From positions 186,001-250,000 of the forward strand of contig NZ_JBJHDO010000002.1 in the NCBI RefSeq assembly GCF_050958605.1: a stretch of DNA of 64,000 bases. The letters run 5' to 3'. A program made the translations under genes and the position numbers. Source of the stretch: G016756615 sp050958605 (GTDB taxonomy: Bacteria; Pseudomonadota; Alphaproteobacteria; Rhizobiales; Rhizobiaceae). Within the stretch, counting starts at the first letter, position 1. Each line of letters opens with the position of its first letter. The notes below the pieces were generated by a model. It was not told where the DNA came from and ran no database searches. It saw only the letters and a list, made by a program, of their open reading frames with translations. Of the stretch, positions 8,768 to 16,741 are shown in pieces.

Positions 8768-9565
8768 ATGTCGCGACTGCTGGTGAAGCCGAAAAAGGGA
8801 AACGGTCTTGTCAGCCACGTGACACCGGAAAGCGCCGGCTGGACCTATGTCGGCTTCGACCTCCATCGGTTGAAGCCGGGCGAGGCTGTGTCAGCCGAGA
8901 CGGGCGGCCGCGAGGCGTGCCTGGTTTTCGTTACCGGCAAGGGCAGGGCCTCTGCGGCGGGACAGGATTTCGGCTTGCTCGGCGGCCGCATGTCGCCCTT
9001 CGAGGGAAAGCCCTGGTCGGTGTATGTGCCGCAGGGCTCGAACTGGTCGGTGACGGCCGAGACCGATCTGGAACTCGCCGTCTGCTCGGCGCCTGGCCTC
9101 GGGGGCGGCCTCCCGGCGAGAGTGATCGCTCCGGACAGCCTCGGCCAGGAAACGCGCGGCAAGGGCACCAACACGCGTTACGTCACCAACATATTGCCGG
9201 AAGGCGAGCCGGCCGATTCGCTCCTGGTGGTGGAGGTCATCACGCCTGGCGGCCACACATCCAGCTATCCCCCACACAAGCACGACCAGGACAATCTGCC
9301 CGCCGAATCGCTGCTCGAGGAGACCTACTATCATCGTCTCAACCCGTCGCAGGGCTTCGCCTTCCAGCGCGTCTACACCGACGACCGTTCGCTGGACGAG
9401 GCCATGGCGGTGGAGGATGGCGACGTCGTGCTGGTGCCCCGGGGATATCACCCTTGCGCGGCCTGCCACGGCTACGACCTTTACTACCTCAACGTCATGG
9501 CAGGGCCCAGGCGCACCTGGAAATTCCATAATGCCAGGGAACACGAGTGGCTGATGAAGATGTAA
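8768..9565 (+). CDS. iolB: 5-deoxy-glucuronate isomerase
   Basis: A 265-residue bicupin enzyme that converts 5-deoxy-glucuronate to 2-deoxy-5-keto-D-gluconate, the substrate of IolC. The metal-site segment around HTSSYPPHKHDQDN and the later ETYYHRLNP and VPRGYHPCAACHGYDLYYLN are characteristic of IolB. The start at 8768 follows AAGGAGTAGGACG. It is the last visible iol gene; no methylmalonate-semialdehyde dehydrogenase or IolJ aldolase gene lies in the window. Confidence 0.95.
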   Translation: MSRLLVKPKKGNGLVSHVTPESAGWTYVGFDLHRLKPGEAVSAETGGREACLVFVTGKGRASAAGQDFGLLGGRMSPFEGKPWSVYVPQGSNWSVTAETDLELAVCSAPGLGGGLPARVIAPDSLGQETRGKGTNTRYVTNILPEGEPADSLLVVEVITPGGHTSSYPPHKHDQDNLPAESLLEETYYHRLNPSQGFAFQRVYTDDRSLDEAMAVEDGDVVLVPRGYHPCAACHGYDLYYLNVMAGPRRTWKFHNAREHEWLMKM

Positions 9566-9637
9566 CTCGACTAGCCATATCATCTTTATAGGGCTAAACA
9601 GCCGTGCGCCGGTCGCATATTCCCGGCATTTCGGACC

Positions 9638-11350
9638 ATGCTCAGACGCTTCTTTTCCTATTACGCCCCGTATAAGGGCCTGTTTCTGCTGGACTTCTCC
9701 TGTGCGGTTCTGTCCGGCCTGCTGGAACTCGGCTTCCCGATGGCGGTGCGATCCTTCGTGGACGATCTGCTGCCCGGCGGAAACTGGGTTCTCATCCTGG
9801 TTGCCGCGGCGGGCCTGCTGCTGATCTACCTTCTCAACACGGCTTTGATGGGGGTGGTCACCTATTGGGGCCACATGCTCGGGATCAACATCGAGACCGA
9901 GATGCGGAGGAAGAGCTTCGACCATTTGCAGAAGCTGTCCTTCCGCTTCTACGACAATCACAAGACGGGCCACCTCGTCGCCCGTGTCACCAAGGATCTG
10001 GAAGAGATCGGCGAGGTCGCCCATCACGGGCCCGAAGACCTGTTCATCGCCGTAATGACCTTCCTGGGCGCCTTCGCGCTGATGTTCGCGGTCAACGTGA
10101 AGCTCGCCCTGGTCACGGCCGTCATCGTGCCTTTGGTGGGGTGGGTGATCATCCGCTACGGCGAGCGCATGGAGCGCAACTGGCAGGCACTCTACGGCCG
10201 TGTCGGCGACTTCAATGTCCGCATCGAAGAGAATGTCGGGGGCATGCGGGTGGTCCAGGCCTTCGCCAACGAAGACCATGAGCGCGCGCTGTTTGCCCGC
10301 GACAATGCCCGCTACCGCGAGACGAAGCTCAACGCCTATCGCATCATGACGGCCAGCAACTCGCTGAGCTACATGAGCATGCGCCTGGTCCAGCTCGTCG
10401 TCATGGTGGCGGGGAGCTATTTCGTCATCACGGGCGAGCTGTCGAATGGCGGCTTCGTGGGCTTCCTGCTGCTGGTGGGCGTGTTCATGAGGCCGATCGA
10501 GAAGATCAACTCCGTCATCGAAACCTATCCGAAGGGCATCGCCGGATTCAGGCGCTATGCGGCGTTGCTCGACACCGAGCCCGACGTTGCCGACCGGCCG
10601 GATGCGCGCGACGTGCACGGGCTGAAGGGCGATATCCGCTATCGCGGCGTGAGTTTCGGATATGGCGGGAACAGAAAAGTCCTGCAGGACATAAATCTCG
10701 ATATTCGGGCCGGCGAGACCGTCGCTTTCGTCGGGCCCTCTGGGGCCGGCAAGACGACGATCTGTTCGCTGCTGCCGCGGTTCTACGAGGTCGAATCCGG
10801 AGCCATCACCATCGACGGCATCGACATCCGCGACATGACGCTCGCTTCGTTGCGCAGCCAGATCGGCATCGTCCAGCAGGACGTCTTCCTGTTCGGCGGC
10901 TCGATCCGCGAGAATATCGCTTATGGTCGCCTGGATGCGACCGAAGCCGAAATCGCCGACGCGGCGCGCCGCGCGCACCTCGATACGATGATCGAAGGAT
11001 TGCCGGCCGGCTACGATACGATCATCGGCGAACGCGGCGTGAAATTGTCGGGCGGTCAGAAGCAGCGGCTGGCGATCGCCCGCATGTTCCTGAAGAATCC
11101 GCCGATCCTGATCCTCGACGAGGCGACCTCGGCGCTCGACACTGAAACCGAACGCCAGATCCAGCAATCGCTCGCCGAACTGGCGCAGGGCCGCACGACG
11201 CTGGTGATCGCCCACCGGCTCGCCACCATCCGGGGAGCCGACCGCATCGTGGTTGTCGGCCCCTCAGGCATCGTGGAGCAGGGCTCGCACGGGGAATTGG
11301 TGGCCGCCGGGGGGATGTACAAGCGGCTGCACGAGGCGCAGAACTGGTAA
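9638..11350 (+). CDS. ABC exporter, fused permease and ATPase (MsbA-like)
   Basis: A 570-residue half-transporter. The N-terminal membrane domain (residues about 1-310) has six predicted helices; the ATPase domain (about 330-570) has Walker A GPSGAGKTT at 366-374, signature LSGGQKQR near 470 and Walker B ILILDEATSALD near 490, with the usual H-loop histidine in VIAHRL. It probably works as a homodimer exporting a lipid or hydrophobic compound. It follows iolB by 72 bp but its link to inositol use is unclear. The ribosome site is weak (CGGACC). Confidence 0.9.
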   Translation: MLRRFFSYYAPYKGLFLLDFSCAVLSGLLELGFPMAVRSFVDDLLPGGNWVLILVAAAGLLLIYLLNTALMGVVTYWGHMLGINIETEMRRKSFDHLQKLSFRFYDNHKTGHLVARVTKDLEEIGEVAHHGPEDLFIAVMTFLGAFALMFAVNVKLALVTAVIVPLVGWVIIRYGERMERNWQALYGRVGDFNVRIEENVGGMRVVQAFANEDHERALFARDNARYRETKLNAYRIMTASNSLSYMSMRLVQLVVMVAGSYFVITGELSNGGFVGFLLLVGVFMRPIEKINSVIETYPKGIAGFRRYAALLDTEPDVADRPDARDVHGLKGDIRYRGVSFGYGGNRKVLQDINLDIRAGETVAFVGPSGAGKTTICSLLPRFYEVESGAITIDGIDIRDMTLASLRSQIGIVQQDVFLFGGSIRENIAYGRLDATEAEIADAARRAHLDTMIEGLPAGYDTIIGERGVKLSGGQKQRLAIARMFLKNPPILILDEATSALDTETERQIQQSLAELAQGRTTLVIAHRLATIRGADRIVVVGPSGIVEQGSHGELVAAGGMYKRLHEAQNW

Positions 11351-12053
11351 GCGCACCTGCGGCCGTCAAAGATCGCAGGGGTGAGGATGGGTTTGTGGCA
11401 GGGCCCCTCATCTGCCTGCCGGCATCTTCTCCCCGTAAAACGGGGAGAAGGACGCTGCCGTCTCCGCTTTCGCCAATCATCACCGTTTCCGACTGGCGAA
11501 AGCCAAGCGGCCGGCCTCTCTCGGTCCGCTTGCGGGGAGAGATGCCCGGCAGGACAGTGAGGGGCTTGACGAGGCTCAGAATTTGCAAGGGCGCCTGCGG
11601 CTGGCACGCATCGCAGCGATATGATGGATTGTGGCAGGGCCCCTCATCTGCCTGCCGGCATCTTCTCCCCGTAAAACGGGGAGAAGGACGCTGTCATCTC
11701 CACTTTCGCCAATCATCAACGTTTCTGACTGGCGAAACCGAAGCGGCCGGCCTCTCTCGCCCCGCTTGCGGGGAGAGATGTCCGGGAGGACAGTGAGGGG
11801 CTGCATGAGGCCCAGAATTGGAAGTGCGCGTGCGGCGTCAAAGATCGCAGGGGTAAGGATGGGTTTGTGGCAGGGCCCCTCATCTGCCTGCCGGCATCTT
11901 CTCCCCGTAAAACGCGGAGAAGGACGCTGTCATCTCCACTTTCGCCAATCATCAACGTTTCTGACTGGCGAAACCGAAGCGGCCGGCCTCTCTCGCCCCG
12001 CTTGCGGGGAGAGATGTCCGGCAGGACAGTGAGGGGCCCTTTTCGCGCTCGAA
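11351..12053. repeat. Three tandem copies of a 236-bp palindromic repeat unit
   Basis: The segment GTGGCAGGGCCCCTCATCTG begins at 11395, 11631 and 11867, giving an exact 236-bp period. Within each unit a 161-bp imperfect palindrome (11404-11564, 11640-11800, 11876-12036) runs from CCCCTCATCTGCCTGCCGG to its near reverse complement ending CAGTGAGGGG, with inner CGCCAATCAT/ACTGGCG arms. The link between units (GCGTCAAAGATCGCAGGGGT) also recurs before copies 1 and 3. No gene lies here; open frames through it are by-products of the repeat. Confidence 0.9.
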
Positions 12054-13565
12054 TCAATCGATGTCGAAAGACACACCCTGCGCCAGCGGCAGCGCCTTGG
12101 AATAGTTCACCGTGTTGGTGGCGCGCCGCATATAGGCCTTCCAGGCGTCGGAGCCGCTCTCGCGGCCGCCGCCTGTCTCCTTCTCGCCGCCGAACGCGCC
12201 TCCGATCTCCGCGCCGGAGGTGCCGATATTGACGTTGGCGATGCCGCAGTCCGAACCGTCGGCGCCGAGGAAGCGCTCGGCCTCCTGCAGGTTCAGCGTG
12301 AAGATCGACGAGGACAGGCCGGCTCCCACTGCGTTGTGGTCGGCAAGGGCCTGGTCGAAGTCGCTGTATTTCATCACATAGAGGATCGGCGCGAAGGTCT
12401 CCTCCGTCACCGGAGCGACCTGCTTCGGCATCTCGACCAGGGCCGGCTTTACGTAATAGGCGTTCGCAAGTCCGTTCTCGACGCGGGCCCCGCCGGTGAT
12501 CTCTCCGCCATTGGCCTCGGCTTCCCGCAGTGCCTTCTGCATGTTGTCGAAGGCGGCCTTGTCGATCAGCGGCCCGACCAGTGCGCTGGTTTCCAGCGGG
12601 TTGCCGACCGAGACGCTCTCATAGGCCTTCTTCAGGCGCGGCACGAGCGCATCGTAGACGCTTTCATGCACGAACAGGCGGCGCAGCGTGGTGCAGCGCT
12701 GGCCGGCCGTGCCCATGGCGCCGAAGGCGATGGCGCGCAGCGCCATGTCGAGATCGGCCGAAGGGCAGACGATGCCGGCATTGTTGCCGCCGAGCTCGAG
12801 GATGGCGCGGGCGAAACGCTTGGCCAGGCGCGGCCCGACGTCACGGCCCATGCGGGTCGAGCCGGTAGCCGAGACCACGGGCACCTTGGGATGGTCGACC
12901 AGGACTTCGCCGACGGCGCGGTCGCCGATCAGCACCTGGCTCAGGCCCTCCGGCACGCCGCCGAGACGGGCCGCGGCCTTGTCGAAGATCGCCTGGCAGG
13001 CGAGCGCGGTAAGCGGCGTCTTCTCCGACGGCTTCCAGACGACGGCATCGCCGCAGACCAGGGCCAGAGCCGCGTTCCACGACCATACCGCGACCGGGAA
13101 GTTGAAGGCCGAGATGACGCCGACCACGCCGATCGGATGCCAGGTCTCCATCATGCGATGGCCGGGACGCTCGGTGGCGATGGTGAGACCGTAGAGCTGG
13201 CGCGACAGGCCGACCGCGAAATCGCAGATGTCGATCATTTCCTGGACCTCGCCGAGGCCCTCGGACGGGATCTTGCCGGCCTCGATCGACACCAGCCGGC
13301 CGAGATCCTCCTTGGCGGCGCGCAGCTCCTCGCCGAGCAGCCGCACCAGTTCGCCACGCTTCGGCGCCGGTACCAGACGCCACGCGCGGAACGCCGCGTC
13401 GGCCTTCTCGATCATCGCAGCGGCGTCGGCCGGGCTGGTCACGGCCAGCGCGCCGATCTGCTCGCCGGTGACGGGGCTGAACGAGGCCATGCTGCCGTTC
13501 GTATAGGCTCTTTCCGCGACGCCGAGTTTCGACAGGATCGCGTGCGTTTCCCTTGGGACGGACAT
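12054..13565 (-). CDS. Aldehyde dehydrogenase, ALDH7/antiquitin type
   Basis: A 503-residue NAD-dependent aldehyde dehydrogenase. The catalytic glutamate is in ELGGNN (about residue 256) and the catalytic cysteine in GTAGQRCTT (about 290). The ELGGNN/GQRCTT combination and the MGTAGQRC context are typical of the antiquitin family, whose bacterial members oxidise L-2-aminoadipate semialdehyde/piperideine-6-carboxylate in lysine catabolism. It is not the CoA-acylating IolA. AGAGGTGAACC precedes the ATG. The lysine role is inferred; no other lysine gene is adjacent. Confidence 0.85.
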   Translation of the reverse strand: MSVPRETHAILSKLGVAERAYTNGSMASFSPVTGEQIGALAVTSPADAAAMIEKADAAFRAWRLVPAPKRGELVRLLGEELRAAKEDLGRLVSIEAGKIPSEGLGEVQEMIDICDFAVGLSRQLYGLTIATERPGHRMMETWHPIGVVGVISAFNFPVAVWSWNAALALVCGDAVVWKPSEKTPLTALACQAIFDKAAARLGGVPEGLSQVLIGDRAVGEVLVDHPKVPVVSATGSTRMGRDVGPRLAKRFARAILELGGNNAGIVCPSADLDMALRAIAFGAMGTAGQRCTTLRRLFVHESVYDALVPRLKKAYESVSVGNPLETSALVGPLIDKAAFDNMQKALREAEANGGEITGGARVENGLANAYYVKPALVEMPKQVAPVTEETFAPILYVMKYSDFDQALADHNAVGAGLSSSIFTLNLQEAERFLGADGSDCGIANVNIGTSGAEIGGAFGGEKETGGGRESGSDAWKAYMRRATNTVNYSKALPLAQGVSFDID

Positions 13566-13803
13566 GGTTCACCTCTTGTTTCTTGCCGGTGGCGCCCTGC
13601 TCATCGCGCTTTTGGTCGAAAGTCAAGGGCTGGCCCAAAGGAATGGGCCTCGACAGACAAGGACAGGCGAGGGCGGCGCGGCATCGCCGCCCAAGCAGGT
13701 TTCGGGAAAGTGTCCCACGGTTTTCCGACAAAACCTGCGGCAAAACAGAAAGCTAAGCAGGTGAAGCGTGGGCGAAGCCACGCAAGCCTGCTGGTGCGAT
13801 CCG

Positions 13804-14424
13804 TCAGGCCCCGTGCGGCTGTGCCCCGCCATGGGGCGCACTGGTGTGCTCGCGGCGGCTGCGCAGGCGGAAGGCGAGGATCAGCATGAACACGCCGAAG
13901 GCGATGGCGTAGCCACCGAGCCACCAGGTGAGCACCACCGCGCCGATCAAGGGCGCGATCAGGAGCGCTATGCCGAACAGGATCGACACGACGCCGGAGA
14001 GCACCATCCACCAGCGGCCGTGCTCCCGCGTCAGCTTGTAGGCGGATATCAGCATCAGGACGCCCGTGATCAGGGCCCAGGCCGCAGTGACGATCACGAA
14101 GGCGAAGACGGCGCTGACCGGGAAGAGGAAAGCGACGATGCCGACCACGATGTCGAGAACGCCTTCGGCGAGCAGCAGGCCCCATCGCTGGTCGGCGCGG
14201 GCGGCCCGAATGGCCGAGATGATGCCGAAAACGCCGTCGACCAGCAAATAAGCGGCGAAGAACAGCGCCAGCGAGAGCATCGCCGCGCCGGGTACGAAAA
14301 TCGCGATGAGTCCGAGAAGGATGGCCGCCACGCCTCGAATGGCGAGCGCCCACCAGTTTTCGGCGAGCAGCCTGCTCATGGCCTCGTCGCCGGAGTTTCT
14401 TTCGACAGTGCTGTTGGTGCTCAT
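13804..14424 (-). CDS. HdeD-like (DUF308) membrane protein
   Basis: A 206-residue integral membrane protein with about six helices arranged as repeated hairpins (WALAIRGVAAILLGLIAIFVPG; GVLDIVVGIVAFLFPVSAVFAF; WMVLSGVVSILFGIALLIAP), the pattern of the HdeD/DUF308 family, known in enterobacteria for acid resistance. The start at 14424 has GGAGAAGCGGC in front; the frame stays open upstream without similarity. Polar N-terminus of about 20 residues. Function in this organism is not shown. Confidence 0.8.
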   Translation of the reverse strand: MSTNSTVERNSGDEAMSRLLAENWWALAIRGVAAILLGLIAIFVPGAAMLSLALFFAAYLLVDGVFGIISAIRAARADQRWGLLLAEGVLDIVVGIVAFLFPVSAVFAFVIVTAAWALITGVLMLISAYKLTREHGRWWMVLSGVVSILFGIALLIAPLIGAVVLTWWLGGYAIAFGVFMLILAFRLRSRREHTSAPHGGAQPHGA

Positions 14425-14796
14425 GCCGCTTCTCCATCGGCCGCCCCGCCCGTTGAGCAAATTACCGTTTAAGCTTATGAAAATACAGCGCGACCGCGCA
14501 AAAGGGTTACCGCAATGGAGCGGGCTTCCTCCAAAAGGCGTGATCGCCAAATTTCCGAGCATCCAAAGGAGGTTACCGGTTATCTCCTTCCTGCCTCGTC
14601 ACCGCCACGGTGCAGCCTTGTTTCCCGCTATGATGCGCTTCGACGAATGAAGAGCCAGGCAACAACGACCGGCATCATTCGTTGTCGTTGTTCTGCGTAC
14701 CCCCCGGCAATTCCAAGCGTTCCGGCAGTCATCAAAGCTGCATGGACCGCTGCTAGAGTCCGGGGCGCCAGGGCGAGGCAGATAAAGGGAACAGTC
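14425..14796. other. Intergenic region, divergent promoters
   Basis: This 372-bp gap separates the divergent HdeD-like gene and the 87-residue gene at 14797. It holds no convincing gene. An inverted repeat AACAACGA ... TCGTTGTT near 14660-14695 could form a hairpin. I see nothing else. Confidence 0.4.
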
Positions 14797-15060
14797 ATGT
14801 CGCATATCCATTTCCAGGAAAGATCCATCGCCTTCGTCGTCGACCAGTACGTGGAGTCGCGCAGGGACCCGGAATGGCCGATTTCCACCGGCTACGCGCT
14901 GCGCGCGATCCGAACCGTATTGCCCAATTGCGATCTCTCCGATCGTCAGCTCGCGGAGATGGTCGCCGCGTCAGCCATCCGTCGCGGGCGCAACGTCGCT
15001 TTCGACTTCGCCATCGAGGCGCGCGAATCCAACAGCACGGGACACATCGGAGGCTTCTGA
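14797..15060 (+). CDS. Small conserved-looking protein, unknown function
   Basis: An 87-residue soluble protein beginning MSHIHFQERSIAFVVDQYVE, with a helical middle part (YALRAIRTVLPNCDLSDRQLAEMVAASAIRRG). The start at 14797 follows AAAGGGAACAGTC. The base composition and codon use fit the neighbouring genes, and the frame is clean to a stop. I do not recognise a family; no signal peptide or membrane segment is present. It stands alone, 165 bp from the convergent glycosylase gene. Confidence 0.65.
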   Translation: MSHIHFQERSIAFVVDQYVESRRDPEWPISTGYALRAIRTVLPNCDLSDRQLAEMVAASAIRRGRNVAFDFAIEARESNSTGHIGGF

Positions 15061-15225
15061 AATTCGTCGCGGAGGCGGCAAAAAACAGTACCGCGGAACC
15101 TTTCGGCCTCTGGGTCGTTCGGGTGCCGTGAAGGGATACCGGCCCGAGGGTCGAAAATCCCCGTCACATGGAGCCCGGTGAAGCTATCGCTCGCCGGGCT
15201 CTCCATTTTTGATCCAGATTCTTCG

Positions 15226-15774
15226 TCAGAGTTTCCGGCTGAGATAGAGCGAGCCGCGCAGGCCGAACCGCCAGGGATGGCCGGCCGCGCGGCTGATCCC
15301 GATTCTCGTTCCCGCCGCGATCTCGGGCTTGTCGGCGGGCAGCCGCAGGCCGAAGGGCGCCGCGTCGAGCGGCAGCCCGTCGAAGGAGCCGTCCACGCCG
15401 AGCGCCTGGCAAAGCCGCCCGGGTCCCGCACAGAGCAGGCGGATATTCTCCAGCCCTCGCCGCTTGCGCATCGCATCTGTCCCGATCGTCGGTTCCAGCG
15501 CACGGATGAGGACGGCGCTGCCCGGCAGGCAGACCATGTTCAGGCACCAGTGGATGCCATAGGAGCGGTAGACATAGGCATGCCCGGCCGGGCCGAACAT
15601 CGCTCGATTGCGCGGGGTCGGGCCGGGAAAGCTGTGAGAGGCCGGATCGTCGGGCTCGTAGGCTTCGGTCTCGACGATGATACCGCCGGTCGAGCCGACC
15701 ACGAGTTCGGCGCCGATGAGTTCTGGCGCGAGTTCCAGGGCACGTCGTTCGAAGAAATTGCGATGCGGGGTCAT
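15226..15774 (-). CDS. DNA-3-methyladenine glycosylase (Aag/MPG family)
   Basis: A 182-residue base-excision repair enzyme that removes 3-methyladenine and other alkylated purines. The family core is present: LAPELIGAELV near the start, the catalytic-site segment GGIIVETEAYEPDDPASHS, NRAMFGPAGHAYVYRSYGIHWCLN, and the C-terminal GTRIGISRAAGHPWRF. I chose the ATG at 15774, which places the first conserved block close to the N-terminus; the frame continues upstream with no similarity. Confidence 0.92.
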   Translation of the reverse strand: MTPHRNFFERRALELAPELIGAELVVGSTGGIIVETEAYEPDDPASHSFPGPTPRNRAMFGPAGHAYVYRSYGIHWCLNMVCLPGSAVLIRALEPTIGTDAMRKRRGLENIRLLCAGPGRLCQALGVDGSFDGLPLDAAPFGLRLPADKPEIAAGTRIGISRAAGHPWRFGLRGSLYLSRKL

Positions 15775-15968
15775 TTTCACCGAAGGGGAGGGCACTTCGG
15801 CGTAGCTGTATAGAGCATCCTGCCGAAATGTGGATGCCGGTTGTCGGCACGAAGGTTCGCAGCGGGATCGGCAGGGTAACGGCATCCCGTCTGCTGCCGT
15901 GGCCGGTTCTGTCGGAACCGGAAGGGCCTGTCCTCGTTGTAAGGGTTATTTCAGACAGGGATATTGCC

Positions 15969-16232
15969 ATGCTTCGCAAAACATGTGCCGGGTTGACGAT
16001 TCTTCTCCTGGCAATCCCGGCTGCTGCCCTTGCGCAGGATCGGCCCCGCATACCGCCCGACAACGCAAAGAAACTGTCCGAGATCGTCGCCAAGGTCGAG
16101 CAGCGCCAGGACTTCCACTACGTCGACGACATCGAGTGGAGCGAAGAGGGCTATTACGACGTCACTTACTACACGACCGACAAGGCGAAGGTGGAAATCA
16201 AATACAACGCCGTCAGCGGAGAGCCGCAATGA
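15969..16232 (+). CDS. Small exported PepSY-like protein
   Basis: An 87-residue protein with a clear signal peptide (MLRKTCAGLTILLLAIPAAA, cleavage likely after ALA-QD near residue 22) and a mature part of about 65 residues rich in acidic residues (SEIVAKVEQRQDFHYVDDIE; YYDVTYYTTDKAKVEIKYN) that resembles a single PepSY domain. It is probably periplasmic. Its stop overlaps the ATG of a 38-codon proline-rich frame. Such domains are often protease-inhibitory or sensory, but no function can be assigned. Confidence 0.8.
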   Translation: MLRKTCAGLTILLLAIPAAALAQDRPRIPPDNAKKLSEIVAKVEQRQDFHYVDDIEWSEEGYYDVTYYTTDKAKVEIKYNAVSGEPQ

Positions 16233-16345
16233 AGGCGCCGGGTCCGGGTGGTCCGAAGCCGGTGCCTCCGCCGGACCCTATTCCGCCCATGCCGGACCCG
16301 CAGCCGGACCCCTCGCCCTTCCCCGGGCCCAAGCCGACGCGGTGA
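16229..16345 (+). CDS. Possible 38-residue proline-rich peptide
   Basis: An ATGA overlap couples this frame to the PepSY-like gene. It encodes MKAPGPGGPKPVPPPDPIPP and continues with DPxP repeats to PKPTR, with more than 40% proline. There is no signal peptide. Translational coupling and the regular repeat argue for expression, but a short proline-rich frame can arise by chance in G+C-rich DNA, so support is modest. Confidence 0.35.
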   Translation: MKAPGPGGPKPVPPPDPIPPMPDPQPDPSPFPGPKPTR

Positions 16346-16741
16346 GTGCGTAGCGTAGCGAGTGTGACAGCAGCGTTGTTGCCGGTATGCTTGGTTCGCG
16401 TGCGAATGCGGGCAGCGAGGGGAGTTTTCCTCGCGGCCTGCTGGTGCGGTTCAGGGCAGGCGGAGGCAACGACGATCAGGTTGAACATGTCCAGACCCCA
16501 TCTTGACGTGCTCGTGTGCGGAGCGGTTTGCCGCTTGGCCGTCCGCCATCTGCATCGCAAATGACCCTTGCCGATAGCAGACGTTGGTTTCACGCCTGAC
16601 AACAGACGTTCAGTGGTTGGCCTTCGTCGACCGCTATCCGTATTCCGCCGACTGTATGCATCCATGGGGCACAACGCAGTGAGTTGACGCATACGGAGCA
16701 CCAATGCCTGACGTTTGGTCGGAAAACGGCTGTTAGTGACG
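16346..16741. other. Intergenic region at the left side of the accessory patch
   Basis: This 396-bp stretch lies between the proline-rich frame and the end of the KAP NTPase gene. No frame in it has recognisable protein similarity, and no tRNA, integrase or transposase remnant is visible. It may contain the left edge of the acquired segment. Confidence 0.4.

Noticed and set aside
8891..11215. Long minus-strand open frame across iolB and the ABC exporter
   Set aside because: Both plus-strand genes have full family motifs; the antisense translation is arginine- and histidine-rich with no domains.
11395..12036. Regular spacing that could suggest a CRISPR array
   Set aside because: The period is 236 bp and the repeated part is a 161-bp palindrome; no short repeats with unique spacers are present.
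12054..13565. Aldehyde dehydrogenase as IolA (methylmalonate-semialdehyde dehydrogenase)
   Set aside because: The ELGGNN and GTAGQRC context is of the antiquitin group, and the gene lies outside the iol run on the other strand.
16346..16741. A minus-strand frame as continuation of the Cas3-like remnant
   Set aside because: The encoded residues show no helicase or HD motifs, so there is no evidence that the gene resumes on the far side of the KAP gene.
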